DNA of 26,595 nt, from the IMG/VR virus record IMGVR_UViG_3300031963_000804, positions 1 through 26,595 of that record. One strand, 5' to 3'. Source of the DNA: a virus. Shown here one piece after another: positions 13,239-22,713 of this stretch. A program made the translations under genes and the position numbers. The notes beneath the pieces were generated by a model. The model saw nothing but the letters and a program-made list of their open reading frames with translations, ran no database searches and was not told where the DNA came from. How positions within the stretch are numbered: position 1 is the stretch's first letter; every line of letters begins with the position of its first letter.

Positions 13239-16200
13239 ATGGCAATTCAATATACAATCGTCCCAGAAGTAGACTTTAGTAGAGGCATTGATGCTCGCTC
13301 TACTGAAAATCAAATTGGTGAAGGCTTTGTTCGAGACCTACTAAATGCAGACGTAATTCAGAAAAGCGTCCGCAAACGAACAGGCTACGAATCTTATGCT
13401 GGAAATATTCCAGTTCGAGCTACCCGCCTCGATTACGACTACAACGTAGATCCCACTAAGCGGATGATGTGCCTAACTTTAGATAGCGTTGTCTCCCTTA
13501 ATACTACCGTTTCTTTAGAATCAGTAAGAAGTTCTCCACTTATTGTATACGGCCGCTCGTCTAACCAGACTACTGGGCCTATTACAAATGCAGGAGACTC
13601 CGCTCATTATTACAATAGATTTACTATTCCTATTCGCAAAGAGCTATTTGCCCCGAGCGGGACATTAAACATTTCCGGCACAGAACATGGTCTGGGAAGT
13701 ACTAACTTTTTTTGTAATGTAGTAGAATCCACTTCTTTAACTGACAAGTCATTTACTGACGTATATACAAATGCGCTACGTATTGATAAGATGACTTACG
13801 ATGTAAATATTGATTATACTGTTTTTCAGAATAAGAATGCAATTGTATATTACTTAGATCGAGCCGTTTCAGCTGGAGACGTATATACAACTACGTGGGC
13901 TCATCCGGGTGGAATTAGTTCCCTGCCTATCCCCACGTCTACTCACAACCTTACAAACTATAATTTTGTATATAAAATATATCAGGACACAAATCCCGGA
14001 AATTCTACCGGAGAGTGGCTTGAAGTTGTTGAAGATGAGTTTACTATTGACAATAATGGTAATGTATTAATTACTATGACAGCGGCTTCCCCCACTACAT
14101 ACCATATTATACTCTCTGCCGCCGCTACAACCAATGTAGTCGAGGGACAAATATCTTCCGCCGAAGACGAAAAGACCGTATCTATACCAAACCTAGTCCG
14201 TCCTTGGATGTTCTATAATATATATATTAGAAAAAATGCTACAGAATATGAGCGTGTTGAAGCTAACGCCATAGATTATGACAATGATACAAACTCCTTA
14301 ATTCTAACTTTTGATACATATAGTGCTCAATCTTATAAAATACACTACGAATATGGCGATATTAGAAGTAACGTATTGTGTGTATACGATACTGCTGTAG
14401 CTGTAGACAGTACGGATACTTCTCCTCAGATCACTATTTGGGGACTAGATCACAATGAAATATATACAGATAAGTCAGTTCGAGAAGGCTGGGCTACACA
14501 TATAGATACTTACCGACGTAGCGGGGAGCAGCGAGTTATTTGCGGTTTGGGCGGCAATTTATTTGCAGCCAGAGAGTATTCCGAAGCCGGCAGTCAATAT
14601 CTCTATCCGACATTGTATCCCTCCTTGTACTCTCGTACATCTGCTGCTCTTTCGGTTGGACCTGTGTTTTATGACACTGGAGACAATCCACAGAGAACTA
14701 GAGGATATATAACTACAAGTATTGGCGGTACGGGACAAGTTTACGTTACTGCTGTCCAATATGATCCGGCAAATACGTGGACTAAATATACTCTAGATGT
14801 ACCGGATATGAACATTGTGGGTACACTATCTACAATTATAAGTAATACCGCCGGATTAGAAGACTGGCTAACAGTAAGCAACATGTCCTACAAAAGACAT
14901 GAGGGTACTTTCCGAATTAGACAAGTTACTCCCGGAGTAGAGAAGTTAGAAATTTGGGTAGAGAATTCAAACAATTCGTCCGATTGGGATGATCTAGCTG
15001 TTGGCGGATATGCGGGAATTTACACCGACCGAATTACATGGACAACAGACGCTTCTTATGTTCCCCAAGATACTTTACTTCTATCTGGGTCTGAATTGGG
15101 CCAAGTATATTCTAGCGATGACGGCATTACTGTTTGCGGTCCATTTAATCAAAAATTAGAACTTGCTATCGGTGTTCTTGTTACAGGTCGCCGCACCTCC
15201 TCTGTTATTCCATTACGTGAATCTTTGCCTTCCTTAGCAGACTCTGTTGCTAATCTTGTTCGTGGCGATATGCTCAGTTATACTGGCATAGACCGGAGCC
15301 TTAGAGTACTATCTATAAATGCGGGGACAGATTTATCTGCTTCTATTTCCGGAGATGGTACAACCGCAACCTGTACTGTATCCGATACCACTTATTTATC
15401 TGCTGGACAAAAGATTGTAATAATTGGAGCTAGTGATTATTCAGGCGTTCAGACTATTACCAATGTAATTTCATCTACCCAGTTTACATTTGAAAGTACT
15501 TCTACTAAGCTGGGGGTTACTGCAATTCTATCGGGGAAGACCATTGAAATCGATGAGGAGCTGACGTGGCAGGATACGGTGGGGGATCAGGCGGGCTTTC
15601 AAGTGGCTCGTAGATGGGTTCCCGTTGAAGCTCCTGATGATTCATACAACTTAACTCCATCTACATATGTTAGATATTTCGATTCGGCTCAATACTCGGC
15701 CCAGCCATTTATTAGATCTACAATGGTTGCCGATAACCTATATCTGACTAATGGTTCGGATGAGGTAATGAAGTTTGATGGGGAGAGCATATACCGGGCC
15801 GGGCTTCCGGCATGGCAGCCGGGATTATTTGTTACCCGAGATACCAGCGTCGGTATTCCTAAAATTGTAGTGAACCTTAGATCAATGGCATATAAGGCAA
15901 AACCGGGTTCAGGTACATTAGAATTGACCAAGGTTGAAGAGGCGGGGTTGTTGCCTCCGGGAAGCACTGTAGAAATAACTGGAGATACCACTAAGATATA
16001 TACAGTGCAAGATTATGTAGACAAGGCTAACCAAGCTTTTGTTCATTTTAGTCAATCCTTAAATCCTGCAATTCCAAATATTGGGACCATTTCTGAAGTA
16101 GGATACTATCGATACTATATTAGGCTCAATGCTATAGATGCTAATAATAACAGAATAGCTTCGGCGATGACTTCTTCGGAAGATCTAACGGTACGTATGT

Positions 16201-18419
16201 CGCAGGATGCAGCAATTAATTTAAAAATGGTTGGTCTGCCAGCTCTAGACAATTACGACTATGACCGTATCGAAATTGAGATATATAGAACCCGCCTACT
16301 TACAGGCACTGTTCCACCTGTATTTTATAAAGTAACTACATTAGGTAGCGAGCATATAAACTTTAATAATGGCGATGGATATATAGAATATACAGACACT
16401 GCCTCTGATGATAATATTGCTTTAAGAAACAATTTAGACCCTCTAGTTACTCAAGCGGGAGCAGAGCTTGGTATTGGCTGGAGTGATCCTTTACGAGCCA
16501 AGTATATTACTACAACAGCAAATAGACTTGTCCTTGCAAATGTCAGTGATTATCCAGAATTTGATATTCAAATAGACGGAGCTTCTACTGCATTAGATGC
16601 TTCCAAATTTGTGGGTAATACCTTTCTATTCCGTAAGAATTTTGCAGATTCTGCGTCTTCTTCTAATATGGTAGACCGAGTTAACTTTAAATGGGTTCAA
16701 GCATCTAGTTCTATAGCCGTTACTAATTTAGTCGGAGTTGCTAATACCTCTTTTACTGTAACGGTAAATAATACGGCGGCAATTGGTGACTGGGTATATT
16801 TGTATTACTCTCAAGTACTAAACACTGGGCAACCTTTAAAGTATTCTGGATGGTGGCAAGTATTCAGTAGAACTTCAACGACCATTACATTTACATATAA
16901 AAATGCCAGTGCGGGAACTCCTGCAGTATATCCAAATCGAGCAGCATTTGCTGACTCTGGAATAGTGCCAGTAGTTTTAGGTACTGATGGAAACTTGGGG
17001 CAGGATAATGGAGATAGCGGGAGCCCTGTAACTAATGATACCTTCGATGCGACCCGCCGTCTTGCGCTTGCCTTAAACTCGGTAATGAGAATGACTGATA
17101 TTACCATTCCGGCAATGGCAAAATTCCGCCCATGGTTGATTGCTCGAAGCGGCAACGATGTTAGTAGGGCCGGACAAATCTTAGTTCGAGCGCCACAACA
17201 ATCCGATATTCTTCCTTCAATACAGGCTACTTTCACTGCTTATGATCTATATGTAAATTCTTTGCCAGTAGAAACTGGGGATAATACTCCGGCATCGGAG
17301 CGTGTTTACCCCAGCCGTGTACTTATTAGCTATGAAAATAATCCAGAATTATTTGACAGCCCTACGGTTATTCTAGACTCGGACTCCCTATCGGCCATAG
17401 ATATTAACCCGGCTGATGGTCAGGAAATCACAGGCGTAATTCCGTTCTTCGGAGAAACCGCATTTACTGCAGCTCAACAAGCGGGCATCCTTGTAGTATT
17501 CAAGACTAATTCTATTTACCTAGTCGATATCAATCAGAAAGTATCTGGAAGTAATTTAGTAGTGCAGCGTCTGGAAACTCAAGGGCTTGGGTGTACCGCC
17601 CCCTACAGTATTTCTGTTACTAAGAATGGCATAATGTTTGCTAACAATTCCGGTATATATTGTTTACGTAGAAATCAAGCTATTGAATATATTGGCAAAT
17701 TTATGGAACGTAATTGGACTAGCAAAGTTGACAGGGATGCACTGCAGATAGCACAAGGTCATCACTATAGTGTGGGTCGAATGTATAAGCTGTCTGTTCC
17801 AATTGCCGATACACAAAATGAGACTACCGGATATATCGAACCTTCCCAAGTCTATGTATATAACCATACACAGGAAGACGAGGAGCAGCATTTAGGTGCG
17901 TGGAGTCGTTATGATAACCATACCGCAATAGGATGGGCTAATCTCGCTTCTGACGCATTCTGGGCATCTACTGGTGGGAGCATATATAAACTTCGCTCTA
18001 CTGGCTCAGGGACCGATTTCCGGGATTCCAATGAGGCAATTACATTTAGGCTGGATACTCGTCCCAACGACTACGGGAACTCCGGTATCCGTAAAATATT
18101 GGACAAAGTGGTAGCAAGCTATCGAGCCGGTACTAAAACAGCCAGCAATACTATGCTCTTTGCCGTAGACCTAGAACAGGAATACTTTGCAACTACCCCA
18201 TTTAGGGTGGCAGGAACTGCAGAAAATCTTAACGGTCTCGATGACTTAGTACAAAAAGATGTTGTAACACTACGCCATTCCTTAGACCGACGTAAGGGCG
18301 TATACTTCTCTATTCGTATAGAAAACAGCAACTTAGATCAGAACGTAGAAGTAGCAGGTCTGGATTACCGTGTCGGTGCATTGGATACTAAGGGTATTAA
18401 GTCGGCCTCCAAGACTTAG
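13239..18419 (+). CDS. Very large tail nozzle protein (T7 gp12 / P22 gp10-like)
   Basis: A 1726-residue protein. The N-terminus (FSRGIDARS, then GEGFVRDLLNADVIQKSVRKR) is the typical opening of podovirus nozzle or tail-tubular-B proteins, which hang below the adaptor and plug the DNA channel. About residue 1394 onward is the typical propeller end: GQEITGVIPFF, ILVVFKTNSIYLVD, LGCTAPYSI, GIMFANNSGIYCL. Two extra beta domains seem inserted, at about 702-772 (TATCTVSDTTYLSAGQKI) and 1157-1225 (FTVTVNNTAAIGDWVYLYY). Residues roughly 70-450 are a further beta region not present in small nozzles. T7 gp12 has 794 residues and P22 gp10 472, so this is unusually large. AAGGGG precedes the ATG by about six bases. 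It ends just before a promoter island. Confidence 0.82.
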   Translation: MAIQYTIVPEVDFSRGIDARSTENQIGEGFVRDLLNADVIQKSVRKRTGYESYAGNIPVRATRLDYDYNVDPTKRMMCLTLDSVVSLNTTVSLESVRSSPLIVYGRSSNQTTGPITNAGDSAHYYNRFTIPIRKELFAPSGTLNISGTEHGLGSTNFFCNVVESTSLTDKSFTDVYTNALRIDKMTYDVNIDYTVFQNKNAIVYYLDRAVSAGDVYTTTWAHPGGISSLPIPTSTHNLTNYNFVYKIYQDTNPGNSTGEWLEVVEDEFTIDNNGNVLITMTAASPTTYHIILSAAATTNVVEGQISSAEDEKTVSIPNLVRPWMFYNIYIRKNATEYERVEANAIDYDNDTNSLILTFDTYSAQSYKIHYEYGDIRSNVLCVYDTAVAVDSTDTSPQITIWGLDHNEIYTDKSVREGWATHIDTYRRSGEQRVICGLGGNLFAAREYSEAGSQYLYPTLYPSLYSRTSAALSVGPVFYDTGDNPQRTRGYITTSIGGTGQVYVTAVQYDPANTWTKYTLDVPDMNIVGTLSTIISNTAGLEDWLTVSNMSYKRHEGTFRIRQVTPGVEKLEIWVENSNNSSDWDDLAVGGYAGIYTDRITWTTDASYVPQDTLLLSGSELGQVYSSDDGITVCGPFNQKLELAIGVLVTGRRTSSVIPLRESLPSLADSVANLVRGDMLSYTGIDRSLRVLSINAGTDLSASISGDGTTATCTVSDTTYLSAGQKIVIIGASDYSGVQTITNVISSTQFTFESTSTKLGVTAILSGKTIEIDEELTWQDTVGDQAGFQVARRWVPVEAPDDSYNLTPSTYVRYFDSAQYSAQPFIRSTMVADNLYLTNGSDEVMKFDGESIYRAGLPAWQPGLFVTRDTSVGIPKIVVNLRSMAYKAKPGSGTLELTKVEEAGLLPPGSTVEITGDTTKIYTVQDYVDKANQAFVHFSQSLNPAIPNIGTISEVGYYRYYIRLNAIDANNNRIASAMTSSEDLTVRMSQDAAINLKMVGLPALDNYDYDRIEIEIYRTRLLTGTVPPVFYKVTTLGSEHINFNNGDGYIEYTDTASDDNIALRNNLDPLVTQAGAELGIGWSDPLRAKYITTTANRLVLANVSDYPEFDIQIDGASTALDASKFVGNTFLFRKNFADSASSSNMVDRVNFKWVQASSSIAVTNLVGVANTSFTVTVNNTAAIGDWVYLYYSQVLNTGQPLKYSGWWQVFSRTSTTITFTYKNASAGTPAVYPNRAAFADSGIVPVVLGTDGNLGQDNGDSGSPVTNDTFDATRRLALALNSVMRMTDITIPAMAKFRPWLIARSGNDVSRAGQILVRAPQQSDILPSIQATFTAYDLYVNSLPVETGDNTPASERVYPSRVLISYENNPELFDSPTVILDSDSLSAIDINPADGQEITGVIPFFGETAFTAAQQAGILVVFKTNSIYLVDINQKVSGSNLVVQRLETQGLGCTAPYSISVTKNGIMFANNSGIYCLRRNQAIEYIGKFMERNWTSKVDRDALQIAQGHHYSVGRMYKLSVPIADTQNETTGYIEPSQVYVYNHTQEDEEQHLGAWSRYDNHTAIGWANLASDAFWASTGGSIYKLRSTGSGTDFRDSNEAITFRLDTRPNDYGNSGIRKILDKVVASYRAGTKTASNTMLFAVDLEQEYFATTPFRVAGTAENLNGLDDLVQKDVVTLRHSLDRRKGVYFSIRIENSNLDQNVEVAGLDYRVGALDTKGIKSASKT

Positions 18420-18422
18420 GGC

Positions 18423-18450
18423 TTGACAGAATCATAAAACCCGATACAAT
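18423..18450 (+). promoter_or_regulatory. Sigma70-type promoter 1
   Basis: A perfect TTGACA (18423-18428) and TACAAT (18445-18450, five of six) are 16 bases apart, just after the nozzle stop codon. Transcription would start near 18457, inside an inverted repeat. Confidence 0.65.
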
Positions 18451-18465
18451 TGGCTTACTAAGCCA
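18451..18465 (+). promoter_or_regulatory. Operator-like inverted repeat at the start point of promoter 1
   Basis: TGGCTT and AAGCCA are perfect arms around ACT. It begins directly after the -10 box, where a repressor would block initiation. As RNA it would be a hairpin at or near the 5' end of the transcript. Confidence 0.4.
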
Positions 18466-18486
18466 TTCAAAGGGTGAAGCATATTA

Positions 18487-18515
18487 GTTACTAATAGTAA
18501 CAATATGTAACATAT
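18487..18515 (+). promoter_or_regulatory. Two further operator-like inverted repeats
   Basis: GTTACT-AAT-AGTAAC (18487-18501) has the same 6-3-6 layout as the repeat at 18451 and shares TTACTAA with it. ATATGT-A-ACATAT (18503-18515) follows after one base. Both lie between promoter 1 and promoter 2. Confidence 0.4.
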
Positions 18516-18536
18516 AGGGGCCGGGCTGTTACTTAA

Positions 18537-18566
18537 TTGACATAAGGCCCCGATAAGTGGTACAAT
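18537..18566 (+). promoter_or_regulatory. Sigma70-type promoter 2
   Basis: A perfect TTGACA (18537-18542) and TACAAT (18561-18566) are 18 bases apart. Both promoters carry CCCGATA in the spacer or overlapping the -10 box and the same -10 sequence followed by T. The start point would be near 18573, giving a leader of about 50 bases before the ATG at 18622. Confidence 0.6.
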
Positions 18567-18621
18567 TCACAGGATATGGGCCGGACCTACTTAACGGTCT
18601 TCCCCGGAGAAACGCTAGTAA

Positions 18622-21036
18622 ATGGCTACTTTGCAACAGACATTAAGAGGCTTACCTAAAGCAGACGACCAGCTTACTCGTGGGCCGGGCGGTGTTCTGC
18701 AACGTACGCCTACCTTACAGCAAGCAACTAAACAAACTGGAGTAGCAGTTGGACCTACAACACCACTAGCTGCACAGCTTATGGGCGCAGGACCACAGGC
18801 TGCAAAAATGGCTGGCACTCCACAACAAATGCAAGCTACACTAGATACAGCACTTCGCACCAAGCAGTACGGACGTGAGGCTACGGAACAAGAAGCCGCC
18901 GCTATGCAGAAGTCTGCAGACATGCAGAAATTGGGAGGACTTGGAGATCGAGTCTCCGACATGGTTACGGCAGAGTTTAAAAAGACAGCCGGAACTGCTG
19001 GACAAGTGGACTTCAATGCAGAATTAGATATAATTAAAAAAGATCCGAATAGTCAAGAGGCTATGGACGCTATGTTACGTCTAGTTCAATCTGGACAAAA
19101 GCTAGATGATGTAGCTAAATTAGTTCCAGAAGCAGCCACTGCAATTGGAAATGTTGCTAAGGGTCTTATTCGAGATCCTAGTGCTGTTAAGGCAGCTGAG
19201 TTTCTTCCGCAGTTGGGATATGATGCACAATCTCTAGCTACTCTTCTAGGCGTAACTGCAAAAGATGTAGAAGGATACTCGTTAGAGGATCTACAAAATA
19301 AAGTAAACGAAGTAACTACTCAGGATTTTACACAAGCACAACAGCTGCAACAACAGGCAGTTTCTCCGGTTATGGGGGCGGCAGAAAGGCAGCTGGCTCG
19401 TGAGGCGGGCAGAGAGCTATCTGCAGTAGGGGTTCGTGCAAGTGAAGCTGACATGCAACGTCTTAGTGATTCTGTGGCTAGGGCAGATCAAGTTAATTTA
19501 TTTGGCGAGACTAGATCTGTAGCTGATTGGTTAGGCGACGACGAGATTTCTGCATTAGTTAAACAAATAGTAGATTCCCCAGAGGGTTCAGATCTCCGCA
19601 AGCAAGTAGAACTTGAGGCAAAAGATTTCTATAGATTTATTACAGACAACGAACTTGCCCTTAAGGATGCAGCGGCTGATCTAGATATAAGTAAAACTAA
19701 ATTTGGTAACATTCAGTCTACCAACAAATCTAGATATACCTCAGTTAATCTGTCTGACGACGCTGCTAAGATATACGCTACGGCGCTTACACAGCCGCAA
19801 GCACGAGAATTTAGTGCAACTGACATACCTACTGTTGCCTATTTAAATACCTTAGTTGGCGATGCACAGAGGAAAGCCTCTGATGCCCTAAATGCTCTTG
19901 CATTGAATAATCCAGAACTTGCTAAGGAAGTAGCTAAGTTATCTAAAGAAGAACTAGTTAAGCTTGGTATAGGTCAGCCCGGATCTAACTGGGATAAGAT
20001 GACCAGTCATAATGAGCGGGTAAATGCAATACGAGCCCTTAAAGATGATGATGTAAATGGAATTCTTGCAGCGGCATATGAAGACATACCATCTGCAGAA
20101 GTTGCACAAGATTATATAGAACAAGGAAATGCCCTGACTGCTTTAGGTTTCGAGTCTGGAGTTGCACTAACAAGTTTAGATCCTACAGCCCTTAAGCAGC
20201 AAGTAGTAAATAGTTTAGGCGATAACGTATCTGTGGCTAATGCTGCTGCGGGTAATGTCCCGGAAGTTAAAAAACTTAAATTTGGTAAACCTAAAAACGG
20301 TCCGACAGATTTGGCTACAGACGATTTAGCTATTTACAATACTTTACGATTTGAATTGGCAGATGGAAGTCTGTCAGCAGATGATATTAATGATCCACGA
20401 GGCGGAGTATCTAGACTTACTTGGGATGATTTATTAAAACTTCGAGAGTTGGCAGATCGTCCGGGAGCCAAGGTAGATAAGTCTGCATTGGATGCTAGGT
20501 TAGCTAAACGTAAAGAAAATAATACTGCAGAACTATTTATTCAAGTTGGTGGAGCTGATAGAAGAAATACCGATCCCGCTCTAGATATAGACAGATGGGC
20601 TAAGTTACTACAAGATGTAGATCCTCGTAAAGTAAATGTAGATACGGTTAGGGATTTAATTACTAGAACAGCTTTGGGTGAGTTTCAATCTGGTAGATAT
20701 AGATTTCAATATATGGATAACTCTTTAGAAAGATTAAAAAATCTAGGGCTACTAACTCCAGAACTTATAGGTGAGTTTAATAAGGCAGCAGCTCAAAGAA
20801 GAACAATCAATAATCAATATCTTGTAGAGAGATCTAAATATCCATTTGGTGTAGACGCACAAGGAAATCCATTACCACCGCCTCCTCCTCCCGCTTCCGC
20901 TTCTTCTCTTGCAGAAAAGACACCTACTCGAACAAAAGACGGCAAACTATTAGTTACTATGAAAAAGGGAAAAGAAACCATTCAAGTAGAAGCTGGCAAT
21001 CAGTCTTACTATGAAAAGCAAGGTTGGAAAAGATAA
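18622..21036 (+). CDS. Internal virion (ejection) protein, 804 residues
   Basis: A large, mainly helical, Ala/Gln/Asp-rich protein with no enzyme motif visible. It begins with a disordered, Pro/Gln-rich segment (residues 1-80). The centre contains helical blocks with regular Asp/Lys content, including KLVPEAATAIGN and AATLLGV-like segments. Near the C-terminus there is a polyproline run (PPPPPPP, about residues 753-759). The last ~35 residues form a short basic module (TKDGKLLVTMKKGKETIQV, then YYEKQGWKR). This composition and its position after the nozzle gene fit the internal core or ejection proteins of podoviruses, packaged in the head and released into the host. The ribosome site is CGGAGAA about 11 bases upstream. 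It is the first gene after the two promoters. No peptidoglycan-cleaving motif was seen. Confidence 0.65.
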   Translation: MATLQQTLRGLPKADDQLTRGPGGVLQRTPTLQQATKQTGVAVGPTTPLAAQLMGAGPQAAKMAGTPQQMQATLDTALRTKQYGREATEQEAAAMQKSADMQKLGGLGDRVSDMVTAEFKKTAGTAGQVDFNAELDIIKKDPNSQEAMDAMLRLVQSGQKLDDVAKLVPEAATAIGNVAKGLIRDPSAVKAAEFLPQLGYDAQSLATLLGVTAKDVEGYSLEDLQNKVNEVTTQDFTQAQQLQQQAVSPVMGAAERQLAREAGRELSAVGVRASEADMQRLSDSVARADQVNLFGETRSVADWLGDDEISALVKQIVDSPEGSDLRKQVELEAKDFYRFITDNELALKDAAADLDISKTKFGNIQSTNKSRYTSVNLSDDAAKIYATALTQPQAREFSATDIPTVAYLNTLVGDAQRKASDALNALALNNPELAKEVAKLSKEELVKLGIGQPGSNWDKMTSHNERVNAIRALKDDDVNGILAAAYEDIPSAEVAQDYIEQGNALTALGFESGVALTSLDPTALKQQVVNSLGDNVSVANAAAGNVPEVKKLKFGKPKNGPTDLATDDLAIYNTLRFELADGSLSADDINDPRGGVSRLTWDDLLKLRELADRPGAKVDKSALDARLAKRKENNTAELFIQVGGADRRNTDPALDIDRWAKLLQDVDPRKVNVDTVRDLITRTALGEFQSGRYRFQYMDNSLERLKNLGLLTPELIGEFNKAAAQRRTINNQYLVERSKYPFGVDAQGNPLPPPPPPASASSLAEKTPTRTKDGKLLVTMKKGKETIQVEAGNQSYYEKQGWKR

Positions 21037-21836
21037 TGGCAAATTTACTACAAGCACTACAACAGCAGCAACCTCAGATGGAAGATACCACTTCCGGACT
21101 TGCTACATTACTTCGTGCTAAATCTGGCAAGGCAGTCTCTGGCCCTTCGACCGCACTGTCTACCCAGCAAGAACAGGCCGCCGTTGCTCAGACAGCTCAG
21201 GCTATGCAGCCTGTACAAGAAGCTGCTCAGACTCAGCAGCTGGCGCAAGAGCAGCAACAGAGAGAAGTGCAGCAACGTGCGGGACAGCAACAGGAAGAAA
21301 TTGCACAGGCCCGTGAAGCCAATAAGATGCAGACCCAGCTTCGCACCGATCAATTGCTACAGGAATTAGAGCAAGGTCGAGGTCGTATAGATCTCGGTAA
21401 ATTTCAATCTAACTTAGAACAGATAGGTTTTAATCTACGTCTTGACAATAAAGAGTATGTAGATAACCTGCAGAGGCAGGGAGATCGTGCTAGATTAAAT
21501 AGCAGAATACAATTCGAACAACAGCTAGCTCTTTCTACCCTAGCAGACAATAAGTCTATACTAGAAAGACAATTAGGAAATAGGTCTGTTCTTGAGGCAA
21601 ATGATAGGGAGTTTACTAAAAGGATGGCTGACATGGGCATACAGAATGCTTGGGAAATTATTAATAATGATATCAAGTCGGCAAAAGAAATTGGTCAAGT
21701 TCAGGCAGTAGGCGGACTAATTACTACAGGTATTGGCGTAGCTGGTAAATTCAAATCTACTCCTTCTCCAACCGAAAAAGCAATAAGTGAAGGAATGGTA
21801 TTAGATAATACTCGTCCGGGAACATTGGAGGCATAA
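21036..21836 (+). CDS. Gln-rich internal virion protein, 266 residues
   Basis: I use the ATG at 21036, which overlaps the previous stop by one base (TAATG) and has GGAAAAGA upstream; an in-frame TTG at 21024 has little support. Residues 1-110 are extremely Gln-rich (LLQALQQQQPQ, QAMQPVQEAAQTQQLAQEQQQ) and probably coiled coil. The middle is charged and helical with a LDNKEYVDNLQRQGDRARLN segment. A short Gly-rich hydrophobic segment (AVGGLITTGIGVAGKF) lies at about residues 222-237. It is translationally coupled to both neighbours. The features fit a small ejection protein that can insert in a membrane. The beginning resembles that of the next protein. Confidence 0.62.
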   Translation: MANLLQALQQQQPQMEDTTSGLATLLRAKSGKAVSGPSTALSTQQEQAAVAQTAQAMQPVQEAAQTQQLAQEQQQREVQQRAGQQQEEIAQAREANKMQTQLRTDQLLQELEQGRGRIDLGKFQSNLEQIGFNLRLDNKEYVDNLQRQGDRARLNSRIQFEQQLALSTLADNKSILERQLGNRSVLEANDREFTKRMADMGIQNAWEIINNDIKSAKEIGQVQAVGGLITTGIGVAGKFKSTPSPTEKAISEGMVLDNTRPGTLEA

Positions 21837-22705
21837 TGGCAGCACCAGTACCACAAACTACTAGAATGACCGCACTGCAGAATTTGCAACAACAACTTCC
21901 CGTAGCTAGTCAGAAGGTTGCTCAGGGCATACAGGCTGCTCGAGATATTCAGTTACAGCAAGCAGTAGCTAAGGCTCCTACCGGCGGTGCCATTGCTCCC
22001 GCAGCTCAACAGACAGCAGCTGCTGCTACAGCCCAGACCGGACAAGCTCAAGTAGAAGCAGCCAAGCAGATGGTTCAGCAGGCTGGACAAGTCGGACAGC
22101 TACAGCTGGGTGAGCAACAAATGGCTGCTCAACAGAAAGCCTTCGAAGCACAACAAGCCGCCCGTAGAGAAGAGGCCACCAATGTTGACCGTCTTGGCAA
22201 ATTGGATTTAGCAGCCAAACGAGAATTATACGACAAAGAGTTACAGTTTAAAAAAGATGAAGCAGGTCGCACTATTTTCAATGAAAGACAACTAGCTGAC
22301 TATGCTATTCGTAATGCTAAGTCGGAAGAAGAGTACAAAGGCTATGCACAGCAGGCACAGCTACTTGCAAGGAGAGATCTACAGGCTACCGAGACTGCAT
22401 TTAATCTTGTAATGGAAGACCTCAAGCAGAAGTGGGCATTGGCCGAGCAGAAAAAAGATCAGGCCGCCAAGGAAGAAATAGCTCGAATAGAAGCTGCAGC
22501 CCGTGCCGCTATGGAACGTAAGAAAGCCAAAGCAGCTAACAGCGCAGCTATGTGGTCTTCGGGCGGAATGGTTGTAGGCGCAGTAGCGGGAGCAGCACTT
22601 GCTCCACTTACTATGGGAGCAATTAATCCAGCAACCGGAGCTATGATTGGGGCACAGGCTGGGGCAGGCTTAGGTACATTAGCTAAGACCGGCTTCGGAC
22701 AATAG
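21836..22705 (+). CDS. Internal virion protein with glycine-zipper end, 289 residues
   Basis: The start overlaps the previous stop by one base (TAATG). Residues 1-110 are Gln/Ala-rich (TALQNLQQQLP, QMVQQAGQVGQLQ), about 110-235 are a charged coiled coil (AKRELYDKELQFKKDEAG, KQKWALAEQKKDQAAKEE), and 240-285 are a Gly/Ala-rich hydrophobic hairpin (GGMVVGAVAGAALAPLTMG, then ATGAMIGAQAGAGLGTLA) of glycine-zipper type. Such zippers insert into membranes and associate. A DNA channel component released during infection is the most reasonable role. No enzyme motif was seen. Confidence 0.65.
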   Translation: MAAPVPQTTRMTALQNLQQQLPVASQKVAQGIQAARDIQLQQAVAKAPTGGAIAPAAQQTAAAATAQTGQAQVEAAKQMVQQAGQVGQLQLGEQQMAAQQKAFEAQQAARREEATNVDRLGKLDLAAKRELYDKELQFKKDEAGRTIFNERQLADYAIRNAKSEEEYKGYAQQAQLLARRDLQATETAFNLVMEDLKQKWALAEQKKDQAAKEEIARIEAAARAAMERKKAKAANSAAMWSSGGMVVGAVAGAALAPLTMGAINPATGAMIGAQAGAGLGTLAKTGFGQ

Positions 22706-22713
22706 GAGAACAT

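Larger units (their letters stand above)
18420..18621 (+). promoter_or_regulatory. Regulatory island between nozzle and internal-protein operon
   Basis: This is the largest gap in the second half of the window (202 bases). It contains two sigma70-type promoters, three inverted repeats, a GGGGCC/GGCCCC pairing (18517-18522 with 18546-18551) across the second promoter, and GACC/GGTC (18584-18587 with 18596-18599) in the leader. TTACTAA occurs in two of the palindromes, and TTACTTAA and TACTTAA follow. No gene is supported here. Confidence 0.65.

Noticed and set aside
18576-18659. Forward frame of 27 codons in the regulatory island
   Set aside because: It overlaps the start of the 804-residue gene out of frame and AGGA is only two to three bases from its ATG; no conservation argument is available.
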